From an uncultured Sphingomonadaceae bacterium (lineage in GTDB: Bacteria > Pseudomonadota > Alphaproteobacteria > Sphingomonadales > Sphingomonadaceae): a stretch of 64,000 nt of DNA. Below, piece by piece: positions 1 to 9,445 of the stretch (positions within the stretch are counted from its first letter, which is position 1; each line of letters opens with the position of its first letter). Location: positions 22,799 to 86,798 of the forward strand of contig CANLBM010000002.1 of assembly GCA_947488845.1 (NCBI GenBank). The letters run 5' to 3'. The notes below the pieces were generated by a model. The model worked only from the letters and a program-made list of their open reading frames with translations. It had not been told where the DNA came from and did no database searches. The position numbers were made by a program, and so were the translations under genes.

Positions 1-958
1 GCTGGTCATAGCGGTAGCGCGGTACCGTCGCCATCACCCAGCTGAAGATGAAGAAGAAAAAGAACATCTTGCCGAACAGCCAGATGATGCCCGGAATGTC
101 GAACCAGGGAATCCAGTCGACATCGAGCGGCGGCAGCCAGCCACCCCAGAACAGGATGACGTTGAGCGCGCACATCAGCAGGATATTGGCATATTCGCCG
201 AGCCAGAACAGAGCGAAGGACATCGAGCTATATTCGGTCTGATAGCCGGCAACCAGCTCGCTTTCCGCTTCGGTGAGGTCAAACGGATGGCGCGCGGTTT
301 CCGCCATCGAGGCGATCAGGAACACCACCGCCATTGGGAACAGCAGCGGGTTCATGCCGTAAGCATTGACCATGCCGAAAATATGCCCCTCTTGCGAAAG
401 CACGATTTCGGTAAGATTGAAGGTTCCGGCAAACAGCACCACCGAAATCAGGATGAAGCCGATCGAAACTTCGTAGCTGATCATCTGTGCAGCCGCGCGC
501 ATCGCGGAGAAAAACGGATATTTGGAGTTACTCGCCCAGCCGGCAATTACCACGCCATAGACGCCCAGCGAACTGATCGCGAGAATATAGAGCAGGCCGA
601 TATTGATATTGGCGAGCACCATGTCCTCGCCAAACGGGATCACCGCCCAGGCCAGCAGGGCCACGGTGAAGGTGATGATCGGCGCGAGCAGGAACAGGCC
701 CTTGTTGGCGCTAGACGGGATGATCGTTTCCTGCAGGAATACTTTCAGACCATCGGCGAACGATTGCAGCAAGCCAAAGGGGCCAACCACATTGGGGCCA
801 CGCCGCAGCGCCATTGCCGCCCAGATCTTCCGGTCGACATAGATGATCATCGCGACAGCCAGCATCAAAGGCAGCGCGATCAGCAGGATCAGCGCAAGCG
901 TGGCGACAAGCCAGCCGAACTCGGCACCAAGAAAGCTGGATTGAAGAAATTCGGTCAT
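1..958 (-). CDS. nuoH: NADH-quinone oxidoreductase subunit H (partial, C-terminus off window)
   Basis: Membrane subunit of complex I that joins the peripheral arm to the proton-pumping arm and forms part of the quinone site. The reading frame is open from the ATG at 958 to the window edge, giving about 319 residues without the natural stop. It starts [16 protein letters not shown] and shows several long hydrophobic segments. Typical NuoH signatures are visible: [17 protein letters not shown] near the N-terminus, the loop [17 protein letters not shown], and [15 protein letters not shown]. It follows nuoG after a 214-base gap filled by a palindromic repeat. It is truncated only by the window border; nothing suggests a broken gene. 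Confidence 0.95.
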   Translation of the reverse strand, partial: MTEFLQSSFLGAEFGWLVATLALILLIALPLMLAVAMIIYVDRKIWAAMALRRGPNVVGPFGLLQSFADGLKVFLQETIIPSSANKGLFLLAPIITFTVALLAWAVIPFGEDMVLANINIGLLYILAISSLGVYGVVIAGWASNSKYPFFSAMRAAAQMISYEVSIGFILISVVLFAGTFNLTEIVLSQEGHIFGMVNAYGMNPLLFPMAVVFLIASMAETARHPFDLTEAESELVAGYQTEYSSMSFALFWLGEYANILLMCALNVILFWGGWLPPLDVDWIPWFDIPGIIWLFGKMFFFFFIFSWVMATVPRYRYDQ

Positions 959-966
959 CAGATATT

Positions 967-1154
967 TCCTCCCTGAAGCGCAGCTTTGGGGAGGTGGCGC
1001 GCCGAAGGCGTGACGGAGGGGCAACTTGCCGAGGCCAGGGCCCCTCCACCACGCTTCGCGCGGTCCGGCTTAGGGTCGATCGATCTCCCAGATCGATCTT
1101 GGATTGCCGGGGGCAATCCAACCCGGCGCCCCCCGTGCTTCGCACAGGGAGGAA
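967..1154. repeat. Dispersed palindromic intergenic repeat, copy 1 (nuoG-nuoH gap)
   Basis: The gap is GC-rich and made of inverted pieces: CCTCCCTG-type ends at both borders (968 and about 1148, inverted), GACGGAGGGG at 1012-1022 facing CCCCTCCACCACGC from 1040, and short stems around GATCGATC and GGATTGCC/GGCAATCC. The same building blocks recur at 5347-5487 in the opposite order. It has no coding potential and looks like a repeat of REP/BIME type. It may also affect mRNA processing between nuoG and nuoH. Confidence 0.7.
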
Positions 1155-1172
1155 AAATGGCGGTTACATGAT

Positions 1173-3188
1173 TCACTCTGCCGCCTCCATCAATTCGTCA
1201 TCGGCGTGCAGCAATTCCGCGGAACAGCGCTGCATCGTCGCACTCGCGCGGGCGATGCTGTTGGTCAGGTAGAAATCCTTGATCGGATGGACGCCCTGCC
1301 CTGTTGGCTTGTCGGGCAAACCCGTCGGCGGCGCCCAGTCGAACGCGACAAGACCTTCTTGTGCAAGTTCCGGATGATCCTTCGCCATCCTGGCGCGCAA
1401 TTCCTCGAAACTGTCGAACGGCAGGGTCTTGCCCATCACATCGGACAAAGCCCGCAAGATGCTCCAGTCCTCGCGCGCGTCGCCCGGCGCGAAAATCGCC
1501 TTGTTCGAACGCTGGACCCGACCTTCCAGATTGACATAGGTGCCGTTTTTCTCGGTATAGGCGGCGCCCGGCAGGATCACGTCCGCCGCATGGGCACCGG
1601 CATCGCCATGATGGCCGATAAACACCTTGAAGCTGTCCTTGAATGCTTCATAATTCATTTCGTCCGCACCGAGCGCGAACAGCAGTTTCGGTTTCTTCGC
1701 CGCAATTGCCTTGATCCCGCCGTCAAATGCATAGCCGAGCATCAGACCGCCGGTGCGCGAGGCCCCGATATGCAGGACGTTGAAGCCGTTCCAGCCATCA
1801 CGGATCAACTTATACTTGCTCGCCAGCTTGAGCGCCGCGCCATGCGCGCCCTCGATGCTCAATGCGCCGCCGCCCAGTATGATCGCCGGATTCTCCGCAG
1901 CTTTCAGCGCATCGGCAGCCGCTTTCGGCAGCTTCGCCAGCAGCCCCATATCGTCGCCCAGCCATTCGACCTTATAGGTCTGGTCCGCTTCCGGACCGAT
2001 GCCGAAGACTTTCGCGCCGCCCTGGCGCACAGCCTTGCGGATACGGGTGTTGACCAGCGACGCTTCCCAGCGCGGGTTGGTCGACACCAGCAGGATCACG
2101 TCCGCGTCCTCGATGCCGGCGATGGTGCTGTTGAAATTCACGGCAGCGAGACTGGACGTGTCATAGGACAGTCCGGTCTGGCGCCCTTCGAGCATCTCCG
2201 ACTTCATCGACTTGAGCAGTTTTTTCGCGGCGTACATGGTCTCGCAATCGACCAGATCACCGGCGATCGCAGCAACCGAGCTGCCTGCGTTCACATCGGC
2301 AATCGCCTGGAATGCCTCGTTCCAGCTGGCTTCTTCCAGCTTGCCGTTCCGGCGCACATAAGGCTTGTCGAGACGGCGCTTCATCAGGCCGTCAATTGCG
2401 TGGCGGGTCTTGTCGGTCGCCCATTCCTCGTTCACGTCATCATTGACGCGCGGCAGTGCGCGCAGCACTTCGCGGCCGCGTGAATCGATGCGGATGTTGG
2501 TGCCGACACCGTCCATCACGTCGATGCCAAGCGTCTTGGTCAATTCCCACGGACGCGCTTCAAAGGCATAAGGCTTGCTGGTCAAAGCGCCGACCGGGCA
2601 GAGGTCAACAACATTGCCACTGAGTTCGCTGTGCACCGCGCCTTCGAGATAGGAGGTAATCTCCATCCCCTCGCCCCGGCCAATCGCACCAATTTCCTCA
2701 ACGCCAGCCACTTCCTCCGCGAAGCGCACACAGCGCGTGCAGTGGATGCAGCGGGTCATCGCGGTCTTGACGATCGGCCCCATATATTTCTCGGTGACCG
2801 CGCGCTTGTTCTCTTCGTAGCGCGAGCCGCCCTTGCCATAGGCCATCGCCTGATCCTGAAGATCGCATTCGCCGCCCTGGTCGCAAATCGGGCAGTCGAG
2901 CGGATGGTTGATCAGGAGAAATTCCATCACCCCTTCGCGCGCCTTCTTGACCATTTCGCTGTCGGTACGGATTTCCTGACCTTCGGCAGCGGGCAGAGCA
3001 CAGCTCGCCTGCGGCTTCGGGGGTCCCGGCTTCACCTCGACCAGACACATGCGGCAATTGCCGGCGATGCTCAGCCGTTCATGGTAGCAGAAACGCGGGA
3101 TTTCCTTGCCGGCAAGCTCGGCAGCCTGCAGCACGGTCGCGCCCTGCGGCACTTCGATTTCGATGCCATCTACGGTAACTTTAGGCAT
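1173..3188 (-). CDS. nuoG: NADH-quinone oxidoreductase subunit G
   Basis: Large iron-sulfur subunit of complex I (671 residues), cytoplasmic. Visible motifs: the N-terminal [2Fe-2S] ligands C34, C45, C48 and C63; HPLDCPICDQGGECDLQ for the His/Cys-ligated [4Fe-4S] cluster; RCIHCTRCVRF and VVDLCPVGAL for the next cluster; then a molybdopterin-oxidoreductase-like domain that in this family no longer binds the cofactor. The length is normal for alphaproteobacteria. The start ATG at 3188 shares one base with the TAA of the upstream secreted-protein gene (TAATG), which suggests translational coupling. Confidence 0.97.
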   Translation of the reverse strand: MPKVTVDGIEIEVPQGATVLQAAELAGKEIPRFCYHERLSIAGNCRMCLVEVKPGPPKPQASCALPAAEGQEIRTDSEMVKKAREGVMEFLLINHPLDCPICDQGGECDLQDQAMAYGKGGSRYEENKRAVTEKYMGPIVKTAMTRCIHCTRCVRFAEEVAGVEEIGAIGRGEGMEITSYLEGAVHSELSGNVVDLCPVGALTSKPYAFEARPWELTKTLGIDVMDGVGTNIRIDSRGREVLRALPRVNDDVNEEWATDKTRHAIDGLMKRRLDKPYVRRNGKLEEASWNEAFQAIADVNAGSSVAAIAGDLVDCETMYAAKKLLKSMKSEMLEGRQTGLSYDTSSLAAVNFNSTIAGIEDADVILLVSTNPRWEASLVNTRIRKAVRQGGAKVFGIGPEADQTYKVEWLGDDMGLLAKLPKAAADALKAAENPAIILGGGALSIEGAHGAALKLASKYKLIRDGWNGFNVLHIGASRTGGLMLGYAFDGGIKAIAAKKPKLLFALGADEMNYEAFKDSFKVFIGHHGDAGAHAADVILPGAAYTEKNGTYVNLEGRVQRSNKAIFAPGDAREDWSILRALSDVMGKTLPFDSFEELRARMAKDHPELAQEGLVAFDWAPPTGLPDKPTGQGVHPIKDFYLTNSIARASATMQRCSAELLHADDELMEAAE

Positions 3189-3925
3189 TAGTCCTGTGCC
3201 TCCGTCGGGTTGCTATCGGCGGCGGACGGCGCTCCAACGACGAAGCGCTGCCACATTCCGTCCGCTGCAAAGCCACGGATATTGGCGGGCTTGAGCTGCA
3301 GCTGCTGGCCGGCGACGATGCAGGCACTCAGGGCCGGAACCAGAGCGACGGCCGCATCCTTTTCGGCTTTCGTGCCGGAAGCCGTACGGAGCAGCTTGTC
3401 GGCATTTACCGGATCCTGGCTCGCAATACAGTCGGACATGATCCCCAGAGCCTTTGCCGTTGGCAACATCTCTCCGCTCGTCACATAGTCGCGCGGCTTG
3501 GCTGCCCATATCTCGTGATTGGCCGGCACTTTGGGATGCGCGCGCAAATAGGCTGCTTCGAGCATCATGTAGCGGAAGGCCGACGGAGAAAAGGAAATCG
3601 AGCTCTGGACCGCATCGCCCTGCATGACAAAACACTCGCGAATATTCCACTGGCGGAACATTTTTGATTCCTCGATCCCAGCGCCCTCGAAATCGACCGT
3701 CAACGGGTCGCTGATGACCAGCAGGCCATCAATCTGCTTCTGGTGCGGACCATAAGCGCAACTGACATAGCGGTCCCTGACCAGACCATCCCTGACCGGA
3801 TCGGGCTTTTCAGGACGGACCGGGATCTTCGAACCGAGCTGGATGTCCGGATCGACCTGTGCGAGAGCGGGACTTCCGATGCCCACAGCCACGAGGGCGC
3901 CCAATATTACCGATGCGATCTTCAT
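3188..3925 (-). CDS. Exported protein of unknown function inside the nuo operon
   Basis: A 245-residue protein I do not recognise as a complex I subunit. It has a clear signal peptide ([23 protein letters not shown]), so the mature part should be periplasmic. Four cysteines (in YVSCAYG, RECFVM, SDCIAS and SACIVA) could form two disulfides. The C-terminal part is helical and Ala/Leu-rich. Its ATG overlaps the nuoF stop by four bases (ATGA at 3922-3925) and its TAA overlaps the nuoG ATG, so it is firmly built into the operon. Inferred: either an accessory or assembly factor of complex I, or a member of an exported family that simply sits here. No catalytic motif is visible. Confidence 0.85.
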   Translation of the reverse strand: MKIASVILGALVAVGIGSPALAQVDPDIQLGSKIPVRPEKPDPVRDGLVRDRYVSCAYGPHQKQIDGLLVISDPLTVDFEGAGIEESKMFRQWNIRECFVMQGDAVQSSISFSPSAFRYMMLEAAYLRAHPKVPANHEIWAAKPRDYVTSGEMLPTAKALGIMSDCIASQDPVNADKLLRTASGTKAEKDAAVALVPALSACIVAGQQLQLKPANIRGFAADGMWQRFVVGAPSAADSNPTEAQD

Positions 3926-5244
3926 TCCGCTGCCTCCAGCACGTCCGTGCCTTTATGTTCGTGTATCCGCCGCTCCATCTCGGGACGGAAGTGTCTGATC
4001 AGCCCCTGGATCGGCCAGGCCGCCGCGTCGCCGAGCGCACAGATGGTGTGGCCTTCGACCTGCTTGGTGACTTCGTATAGCGTATCGATATCCTCGATAT
4101 CCGCGTCGCCATCGCGCATTTTTTCCATCACCCGCCACATCCAGCCGGTGCCTTCGCGGCACGGCGTGCACTGGCCGCAGCTTTCATGCTTGTAGAAATA
4201 GCTGAGCCGGGAAATCGCGCGGACGATGTCGGTCGACTTGTCCATGACGATGACCGCAGCCGTGCCAAGACCGGAGCCGAGGTCCTTGAGCCCGTCAAAG
4301 TCCATCGGCGCGTCCATGATCTGCTCGGCCGGCACCAGCGGAACCGAAGACCCGCCCGGAATGACCGCCAGCAGATTGTCCCAGCCGCCGGTGATGCCGC
4401 CGCAATGTTTCTCGATCATGTCCCGGAACGGGATCGACATCGCTTCTTCAAACACCGCAGGCTTGTCGACATGGCCGGAAACCTGGAACAATTTCGTGCC
4501 GTGATTGCCTTCGCGACCAAAGCTGGCGAACCAGCTGGCGCCACGGCGCATGATCGTCGGGACCACCGCGATAGACTCGACATTATTGACCGTGGTCGGG
4601 CAGCCGTAGAGGCCAGCACCGGCAGGGAATGGCGGCTTCAGGCGCGGCTGGCCCTTCTTGCCTTCCAGGCTTTCGATCATCGCGGTTTCTTCGCCGCAGA
4701 TGTATGCGCCGGCGCCGCGGTGGACGAAGACGTCGAAATCATAGCCGGACTTGGCGGCGTTTTTACCAATGAGCCCCGCATCATAGGCTTCCTTGACGGC
4801 CGCCTCCATGACCTTGGCTTCCATGATATATTCGCCGCGGATATAGATATAGGCGGCCCGCGCGCGCATCGCAAAACCGGCGATCAGCGCGCCTTCGATC
4901 AGCTTGTGCGGATCGTTGCGCAGGATTTCGCGGTCCTTGCAGCTGCCCGGCTCGGATTCATCGGCGTTGATGACGAGAAAGCTCGGCCGCGGATTGCCCT
5001 GGCTGTCCTTGGGTGCTTCCTTGGGCATGAACGACCATTTCAGCCCGGTCGGGAAACCCGCCCCGCCGCGACCGCGCAGGCCGCTGGCCTTCATTTCCTC
5101 GATAATCTTGTCATTGCCGCGCTTGATAATATCGGCGGTATTGTCCCAGTCGCCGCGCTTCTGCGACGCCTTCAGGTCCCATGACTGGAAACCATAGACA
5201 TTGGTAAAGATGCGGTCCTTGTCCTGAAGGAAATCAAACGCCAT
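3922..5244 (-). CDS. nuoF: NADH-quinone oxidoreductase subunit F
   Basis: NADH- and FMN-binding subunit of complex I (440 residues from the chosen start), peripheral arm. Visible: the Gly-rich nucleotide site [16 protein letters not shown], the FMN/NADH region [25 protein letters not shown], and the [4Fe-4S] ligands in [13 protein letters not shown] plus the later ICALGDAA. The ATG at 5244 is preferred over an upstream in-frame TTG because GGAGGA lies just before it and because it overlaps the stop of the small upstream gene as TAATG. It overlaps the downstream secreted-protein gene by four bases. Confidence 0.97.
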   Translation of the reverse strand: MAFDFLQDKDRIFTNVYGFQSWDLKASQKRGDWDNTADIIKRGNDKIIEEMKASGLRGRGGAGFPTGLKWSFMPKEAPKDSQGNPRPSFLVINADESEPGSCKDREILRNDPHKLIEGALIAGFAMRARAAYIYIRGEYIMEAKVMEAAVKEAYDAGLIGKNAAKSGYDFDVFVHRGAGAYICGEETAMIESLEGKKGQPRLKPPFPAGAGLYGCPTTVNNVESIAVVPTIMRRGASWFASFGREGNHGTKLFQVSGHVDKPAVFEEAMSIPFRDMIEKHCGGITGGWDNLLAVIPGGSSVPLVPAEQIMDAPMDFDGLKDLGSGLGTAAVIVMDKSTDIVRAISRLSYFYKHESCGQCTPCREGTGWMWRVMEKMRDGDADIEDIDTLYEVTKQVEGHTICALGDAAAWPIQGLIRHFRPEMERRIHEHKGTDVLEAAE

Positions 5245-5336
5245 TATTTTTTCCTCCAACGACCCCAGAGGCCGCCAACGATACCGATGATGACCACAGC
5301 GAGCCCGATCCAGCCTGCATATCCGTCGACTTGCAT
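5244..5336 (-). CDS. 30-residue single-span membrane protein between nuoE and nuoF
   Basis: A very small reading frame starting [11 protein letters not shown], with one hydrophobic stretch ([16 protein letters not shown]) and a basic end (GRWRKK). The charge pattern predicts an N-out/C-in single-pass inner-membrane protein. Its TAA overlaps the nuoF ATG (TAATG at 5242-5246), the same arrangement seen at nuoE/nuoD and at the secreted gene/nuoG. A purine-rich AGGGAGGA lies roughly 10 bases before the ATG. Not recognised as a standard complex I subunit. The overlap and membrane profile make it more likely real than chance, but it is short. Confidence 0.6.
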   Translation of the reverse strand: MQVDGYAGWIGLAVVIIGIVGGLWGRWRKK

Positions 5337-5346
5337 GGCATCAATA

Positions 5347-5487
5347 TCCTCCCTGTTGCGCAGCAATGGGGAGGGGGACCGCGCGAAGCGTGGTGGAGGG
5401 GTATATTCCGCGGAGTGCAGCTTGCGAGGCCGCCCCTCCGTCATTCCTGCGGACTGCCACCTCCCCATGCGTCGCACGGAGAGGAAA
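5347..5487. repeat. Dispersed palindromic intergenic repeat, copy 2 (nuoE gap)
   Basis: Second copy of the element at 967-1154. The shared parts are CCTCCCTG...GCGCAG...GGGGAGG at the left end, the CGCGAAGCGTGGTGGAGGGG block (inverted relative to copy 1), CCCCTCCGTCA, and a closing CCTCCCC...GCACGG. It fills the gap between nuoE and the 30-residue gene. Confidence 0.7.
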
Positions 5488-5501
5488 ATATGAAACACCC
5501 A

Positions 5502-6167
5502 TCACCATTCCCCCCGGTAATCGTGATTTTCCTCGACCATCGCCTGCAGGTTCGTCGGACCGCCCTCGGCTTCGCTGGTCTTGCGACCGATCTGCGAACC
5601 GACCTTGATATCTTTGCCTGCAGCGAGATCCTCGAGAATCCGGGTCATGATGTCATAATCGAGATCTTCGTAATTATCGTCGTTGATCTGGACCATCGGC
5701 GCGTTGGAGCAATTGCCCATGCACTCGACCTCGGTCAGCGTGAACAGGCCGTCGGGCGTGGTCTTGCCCTTGTTGAGCCCCTTGTTCTTGCACGCCGCCA
5801 TCACATCGTCGCTGCCGCGCAGCATGCAGGGCGTGGTGCCGCAAACCTGGACATGGAACTGTCCGACCGGCGCGAGATTATACATAGTGTAGAAGGTCGC
5901 GACCTCATAGGCCCGCATATAGGGCATATCCAAATAAGCGGCGACATATTCGATCACCGGCACCGGCAGCCAGCCTTGCGTCTTGGTATCCGCACCAACC
6001 TGCCGCTGGGCAAGGTCGAGCAGCGCCATCACCGCCGATTTCTGGCGGCCGGCCGGATATTTCGCGATCTGCCATTTGGCGAGCTTCTCGTTCGCTGGCG
6101 TAAACGCAAAATCGCCCCATTTGGCGCGGGTTTCGATTTCGTCGGGGATGGTTGGTGCTTCAGCCAT
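5502..6167 (-). CDS. nuoE: NADH-quinone oxidoreductase subunit E
   Basis: Thioredoxin-fold [2Fe-2S] subunit of complex I (221 residues), partner of NuoF. The four cluster ligands are visible as CGTTPC and, about 36 residues on, CMGNC. YMRAYEVATFYTMYNLAPVG is typical of the family. The start [12 protein letters not shown] at 6167 shares one base with the nuoD stop (TAATG). The C-terminal 35 residues after the Fe-S domain are polar and rich in Glu, Gly and Lys, as in other alphaproteobacterial NuoE. Confidence 0.96.
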   Translation of the reverse strand: MAEAPTIPDEIETRAKWGDFAFTPANEKLAKWQIAKYPAGRQKSAVMALLDLAQRQVGADTKTQGWLPVPVIEYVAAYLDMPYMRAYEVATFYTMYNLAPVGQFHVQVCGTTPCMLRGSDDVMAACKNKGLNKGKTTPDGLFTLTEVECMGNCSNAPMVQINDDNYEDLDYDIMTRILEDLAAGKDIKVGSQIGRKTSEAEGGPTNLQAMVEENHDYRGEW

Positions 6168-7399
6168 TATCGGTCACACTCTCCAAATACGATATCGATC
6201 GCGCCCAAGATCGCGGTGGCGTCGGGCAGCATATGACCCTTGGTCATGAAGTCCATCGCCTGCAGATGCGAGAAAGCGGTCGGCCGGATTTTGCAGCGAT
6301 AGGGCTTGTTGGTGCCGTCGCTGACCAGATAGACCCCGAATTCGCCCTTGGGGCTTTCGGTCGCGACATAGACTTCGCCGGCCGGAACGTGGAAGCCCTC
6401 GGTGTACAATTTGAAGTGATGGATCAAGGCTTCCATCGACTGTTTCATCTCGGCGCGCTTGGGCGGGACGATCTTGCGGTCGGTGGAGGCAACGGGCCCG
6501 TCGGGCATTTCGTTGAGGCACTGGCGCATGATCCGCGCGCTTTGCTTCACTTCCTCGACCCGGACCATGAAGCGGTCATAGCAATCGCCGCGCGTGCCGA
6601 CAGGAACATCAAATTCCATCCGGTCATAGACATCATAAGGCTGCGACTTGCGCAGGTCCCAGGCCACGCCGCTGCCGCGCAGCACCGGACCGGAAAAGCC
6701 CCAGCGCACCGCATCCTCTTTGGACACGGTCGCGATATCGACATTGCGCTGCTTGAAGATGCGGTTGCCGACGACGAGGCTCATCGCATCGTTGAACAGA
6801 ACCGGAAATTCGTCCAGCCAATCGGCGATATCGGTGAGCAGCTTCAACGGCACATCCTGATGGACGCCTCCGGGCCGGAACCAGGCGCTGTGCATGCGGG
6901 CGCCGCTGGCGCGTTCGAAAAATTCGAGGCACTGTTCGCGAATTTCGAACACCCAGATATTCGGGGTCATCGCGCCAACGTCCATGACATGGGCGCCGAT
7001 GTTGAGCATATGGTTGCAGATCCGGGTCAGCTCGGCGAACAGCACCCGCAGATATTGGCCACGCAGAGGCACTTCCAGATCGAGCAATTTCTCGATCGCC
7101 AGCACATAGCTATGCTCCATCGCCAGCGGCGAACAATAGTCGAGCCGGTCGAAATAGGGCAGCGCCTGCAAATAGGTCTTGTGCTCGATCAGCTTCTCGG
7201 TGCCGCGGTGCAGCAGGCCGATATGCGGATCGACGCGTTCGACGACCTCGCCGTCCAGCTCCATCACCATCCGCAAAACGCCGTGGGCGGCGGGATGCTG
7301 AGGACCGAAGTTGATCGTGAAATTCTGGATTTCCAGATCACCGACCGTCGGATCGGTGTCGTCGGCGAGATGATCCATTTCGTCGAGATAGTCAGCCAT
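6167..7399 (-). CDS. nuoD: NADH-quinone oxidoreductase subunit D
   Basis: 49-kDa-type subunit of complex I that forms the quinone-reduction cavity with NuoB. Visible: [20 protein letters not shown], the [15 protein letters not shown] block, and the C-terminal [16 protein letters not shown] and DIVFGECDR, all standard. The ATG at 7399 (410 residues) is preferred over an upstream in-frame start at 7417 because GGAG lies seven bases before it. It is a stand-alone nuoD, not a nuoCD fusion. Confidence 0.97.
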   Translation of the reverse strand: MADYLDEMDHLADDTDPTVGDLEIQNFTINFGPQHPAAHGVLRMVMELDGEVVERVDPHIGLLHRGTEKLIEHKTYLQALPYFDRLDYCSPLAMEHSYVLAIEKLLDLEVPLRGQYLRVLFAELTRICNHMLNIGAHVMDVGAMTPNIWVFEIREQCLEFFERASGARMHSAWFRPGGVHQDVPLKLLTDIADWLDEFPVLFNDAMSLVVGNRIFKQRNVDIATVSKEDAVRWGFSGPVLRGSGVAWDLRKSQPYDVYDRMEFDVPVGTRGDCYDRFMVRVEEVKQSARIMRQCLNEMPDGPVASTDRKIVPPKRAEMKQSMEALIHHFKLYTEGFHVPAGEVYVATESPKGEFGVYLVSDGTNKPYRCKIRPTAFSHLQAMDFMTKGHMLPDATAILGAIDIVFGECDR

Positions 7400-7419
7400 T
7401 GGATATCTCCGATTCAATG

Positions 7420-7490
7420 CCGTTCGGGCTGAGCTTGTCGAAGCCCGGCTTGCGACACACCATGTCCTTCGACAAGCTCAGGACGAACGG
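7420..7490. repeat. REP-like inverted repeat with GAGCTTGTCGAA core, nuoC-nuoD gap
   Basis: The arms are CTGAGCTTGTCGAAG (from 7429) and its inverted partner CTTCGACAAGCTCAG (from 7468), both extended outward by CCGTTCG/CGAACGG, with a loop of about 20 bases. This core is widespread between genes in sphingomonad genomes (general knowledge). A degenerate second copy lies at 8319-8378. Confidence 0.75.
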
Positions 7491-7507
7491 GTTTGCGGAC
7501 CAGTAAC

Positions 7508-8290
7508 TCACCTGCCCTCCCCCTTCTTCTGCGTGCCGGACTTGGTCCGTTTCGGAGCCGGCTTCTTGGCTTTCGACTCCTTGCGTTTCGAAGGCTTGGC
7601 CGCTTCCTTGTCCGCCTTTGCGCCAGCGCCGGTATCGCTCTTTTTGTCCGTCGTCTTAGGTGTCGGCGGGGGCGCAACGCCGCCCACTTTTTCGTCACCG
7701 GGCAGGATATAATCGGCGCCTTCCCATGGCGACATGAAATCGAAACTGCGAAAATCCTGGGCCAGCTTCACCGGTTCGTAAACCACGCGCTTGGCTTCCT
7801 CGGAATAGCGCATCTCGACATAGCCGGTCAGCGGGAAATCCTTGCGGAACGGGTGGCCCTGGAAACCATAGTCGGTCAGGATGCGGCGCAAATCGGTATT
7901 GCCGTCGAACAATACGCCGTACATGTCGAACACTTCGCGTTCGAGCCAGCCGGCGACTTCCCATATATGCGTGACGCTAGGCACCGGCGTGTCTTCGTCG
8001 GTCGAAACCTTGACCCGGATGCGGTGGTTCTTGGTCAGGCTGAGCAGATGATAGCAGACCTCGAACCGTTCCGGACGATCCGGATAGTCGACGCCGGCAA
8101 TTTCCATCAGCTGCTGATATTCATGCTTGTCGCGCAGCTTGTCCAGCACCGTGGCCAGCTTGCTGCGCTCGACGGTAAAGCTGATTTCACCATAAGCCTC
8201 GACCGTATCGATCAGCGCTGCGCCAATCGCCTTGCCAAGCTTCGCCGCAACGCCGGTGTTGCTGGATATTGTTGGAGCAGAATGGGCCAT
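7508..8290 (-). CDS. nuoC: NADH-quinone oxidoreductase subunit C with Lys-rich tail
   Basis: 30-kDa-type subunit of the complex I peripheral arm (260 residues). The conserved core runs to about residue 205 and includes [38 protein letters not shown] and [20 protein letters not shown]. After it comes an extension of about 55 residues ([13 protein letters not shown] and on to GTQKKGEGR) that is almost entirely Lys, Ala, Pro, Ser and Thr and probably disordered. The core length is normal. REP-like repeats lie on both sides of the gene. Confidence 0.96.
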   Translation of the reverse strand: MAHSAPTISSNTGVAAKLGKAIGAALIDTVEAYGEISFTVERSKLATVLDKLRDKHEYQQLMEIAGVDYPDRPERFEVCYHLLSLTKNHRIRVKVSTDEDTPVPSVTHIWEVAGWLEREVFDMYGVLFDGNTDLRRILTDYGFQGHPFRKDFPLTGYVEMRYSEEAKRVVYEPVKLAQDFRSFDFMSPWEGADYILPGDEKVGGVAPPPTPKTTDKKSDTGAGAKADKEAAKPSKRKESKAKKPAPKRTKSGTQKKGEGR

Positions 8291-8318
8291 TACACGATCA
8301 CCGCTGTAAAACCGTTAG

Positions 8319-8378
8319 TGGTGAGCTTGTCGAACCACGCTTCAAGCCCATAGGCGTCCTTCGACAGGCTCAGGGCGC
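8319..8378. repeat. REP-like inverted repeat, degenerate copy, nuoB-nuoC gap
   Basis: GTGAGCTTGTCGAACC (from 8321) faces TCCTTCGACAGGCTCAG (from 8357). It is the same core as at 7420-7490 with a few mismatches. It occupies most of the 112-base gap between nuoB and nuoC. Confidence 0.6.
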
Positions 8379-8402
8379 ACAGATTTATCGAATAGACCAT
8401 AT

Positions 8403-8975
8403 TCACCGTTCAAACGTCCCGATGCGGCGGATCTTCCGCTGCAATTGCATCACGCCGTAGAGCAGGGCTTCCGCGGTCGGCGGGCATCCCGGCACGTAAA
8501 TGTCGACCGGAACGATCCGGTCACAGCCACGGACGACGGAATAGCTGTAGTGATAATAGCCACCGCCATTGGCGCAGCTGCCCATCGAGATCACATATTT
8601 GGGATCGGACATCTGGTCATAGACCTTGCGCAGCGCCGGAGCCATCTTGTTGCACAGCGTTCCGGCGACAATCATCACGTCCGACTGGCGCGGGCTGGCG
8701 CGCGGCGCGGCACCAAAGCGCTCCATGTCGTAACGCGGCATATTGACGTGGATCATCTCGACCGCGCAGCAGGCGAGACCGAAGGTCATCCACCAGAGCG
8801 ACCCGGTGCGCGCCCATTGAAACAGTTCCTCGGTCGACGTGACAAGAAAGCCCTTGTCATTCACTTCCGAATTCAGGTCCTTGAAAAACCCCTCGTCGGG
8901 ATCGGTATTCGGACGCATTGGCGTGCCGTCGGCGTTCAGAATCGCCGAACCCGTGGTGTTAGCCTCTAATCCCAC
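8403..8975 (-). CDS. nuoB: NADH-quinone oxidoreductase subunit B
   Basis: PSST-type subunit carrying the terminal [4Fe-4S] cluster N2 that donates electrons to quinone. Cluster ligands are visible: the adjacent pair C69-C70 in [10 protein letters not shown], then GSCANGGG and [17 protein letters not shown] at 8975 is chosen as start (190 residues): it gives VGLEANTTG and has AGGAG seven bases upstream. A longer frame to 9050 would overlap nuoA by 85 bases. The chosen start overlaps the nuoA end by 10 bases. Confidence 0.95.
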   Translation of the reverse strand: MGLEANTTGSAILNADGTPMRPNTDPDEGFFKDLNSEVNDKGFLVTSTEELFQWARTGSLWWMTFGLACCAVEMIHVNMPRYDMERFGAAPRASPRQSDVMIVAGTLCNKMAPALRKVYDQMSDPKYVISMGSCANGGGYYHYSYSVVRGCDRIVPVDIYVPGCPPTAEALLYGVMQLQRKIRRIGTFER

Positions 8976-9340
8976 TCCAGCGCTCCTATTTTCCAAGCAT
9001 AAATATAACCGATGATCAATTCCGCAAGAAAGACCATCATCGTCGCCCATCCCGTCCAGCCGGTCAGATCAAGCGACACCGCCCACGGAAACAGAAACGC
9101 CGCCTCGAGGTCGAAAATGATGAACAGGATCGCCACCAGATAGAAGCGCACGTCGAACTGGCTGCGCGAATCTTCAAAGGCGGGAAAGCCGCATTCATAT
9201 TCCGAGAGCTTCTCGGCGCTGGGGTTATGGGTTCCGGTCAATCGCGAGACGCCCATCGGCAGAAACACGAACGCTGTTGACAAGCCAACGGCTACGAACA
9301 GGAACAACAAAATTGGTGCATATTCGGAAAGATCGACCAC
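8966..9340 (-). CDS. nuoA: NADH-quinone oxidoreductase subunit A
   Basis: Small membrane subunit of complex I (124 residues from GTG at 9340; a TTG at 9400 would add 20 residues). Three hydrophobic segments are visible, with the diagnostic loop [20 protein letters not shown] that carries the conserved Cys near the quinone site, and [32 protein letters not shown] at the chosen start aligns with the family N-terminus, but the ribosome binding site is weak, so the exact start is uncertain. It is the first gene of the nuo operon; the promoter should lie in 9341-9445. Confidence 0.92.
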   Translation of the reverse strand: MVDLSEYAPILLFLFVAVGLSTAFVFLPMGVSRLTGTHNPSAEKLSEYECGFPAFEDSRSQFDVRFYLVAILFIIFDLEAAFLFPWAVSLDLTGWTGWATMMVFLAELIIGYIYAWKIGALEWD

Positions 9341-9445
9341 AAACAGACTCGTTTCGCTAATATTCGGGCTGCTTTTAGGCAGTGGTTCCCCATGCCGCAA
9401 GGTCGAAATGGCTTAAATTTACGGCCTTTTGCGAGCCATTCGCAC

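Noticed and set aside
1104..2483. Long plus-strand open frame of 459 codons
   Set aside because: Lies wholly opposite nuoG, whose Fe-S motifs are unmistakable; the frame has no recognisable domain and is a GC-rich shadow.
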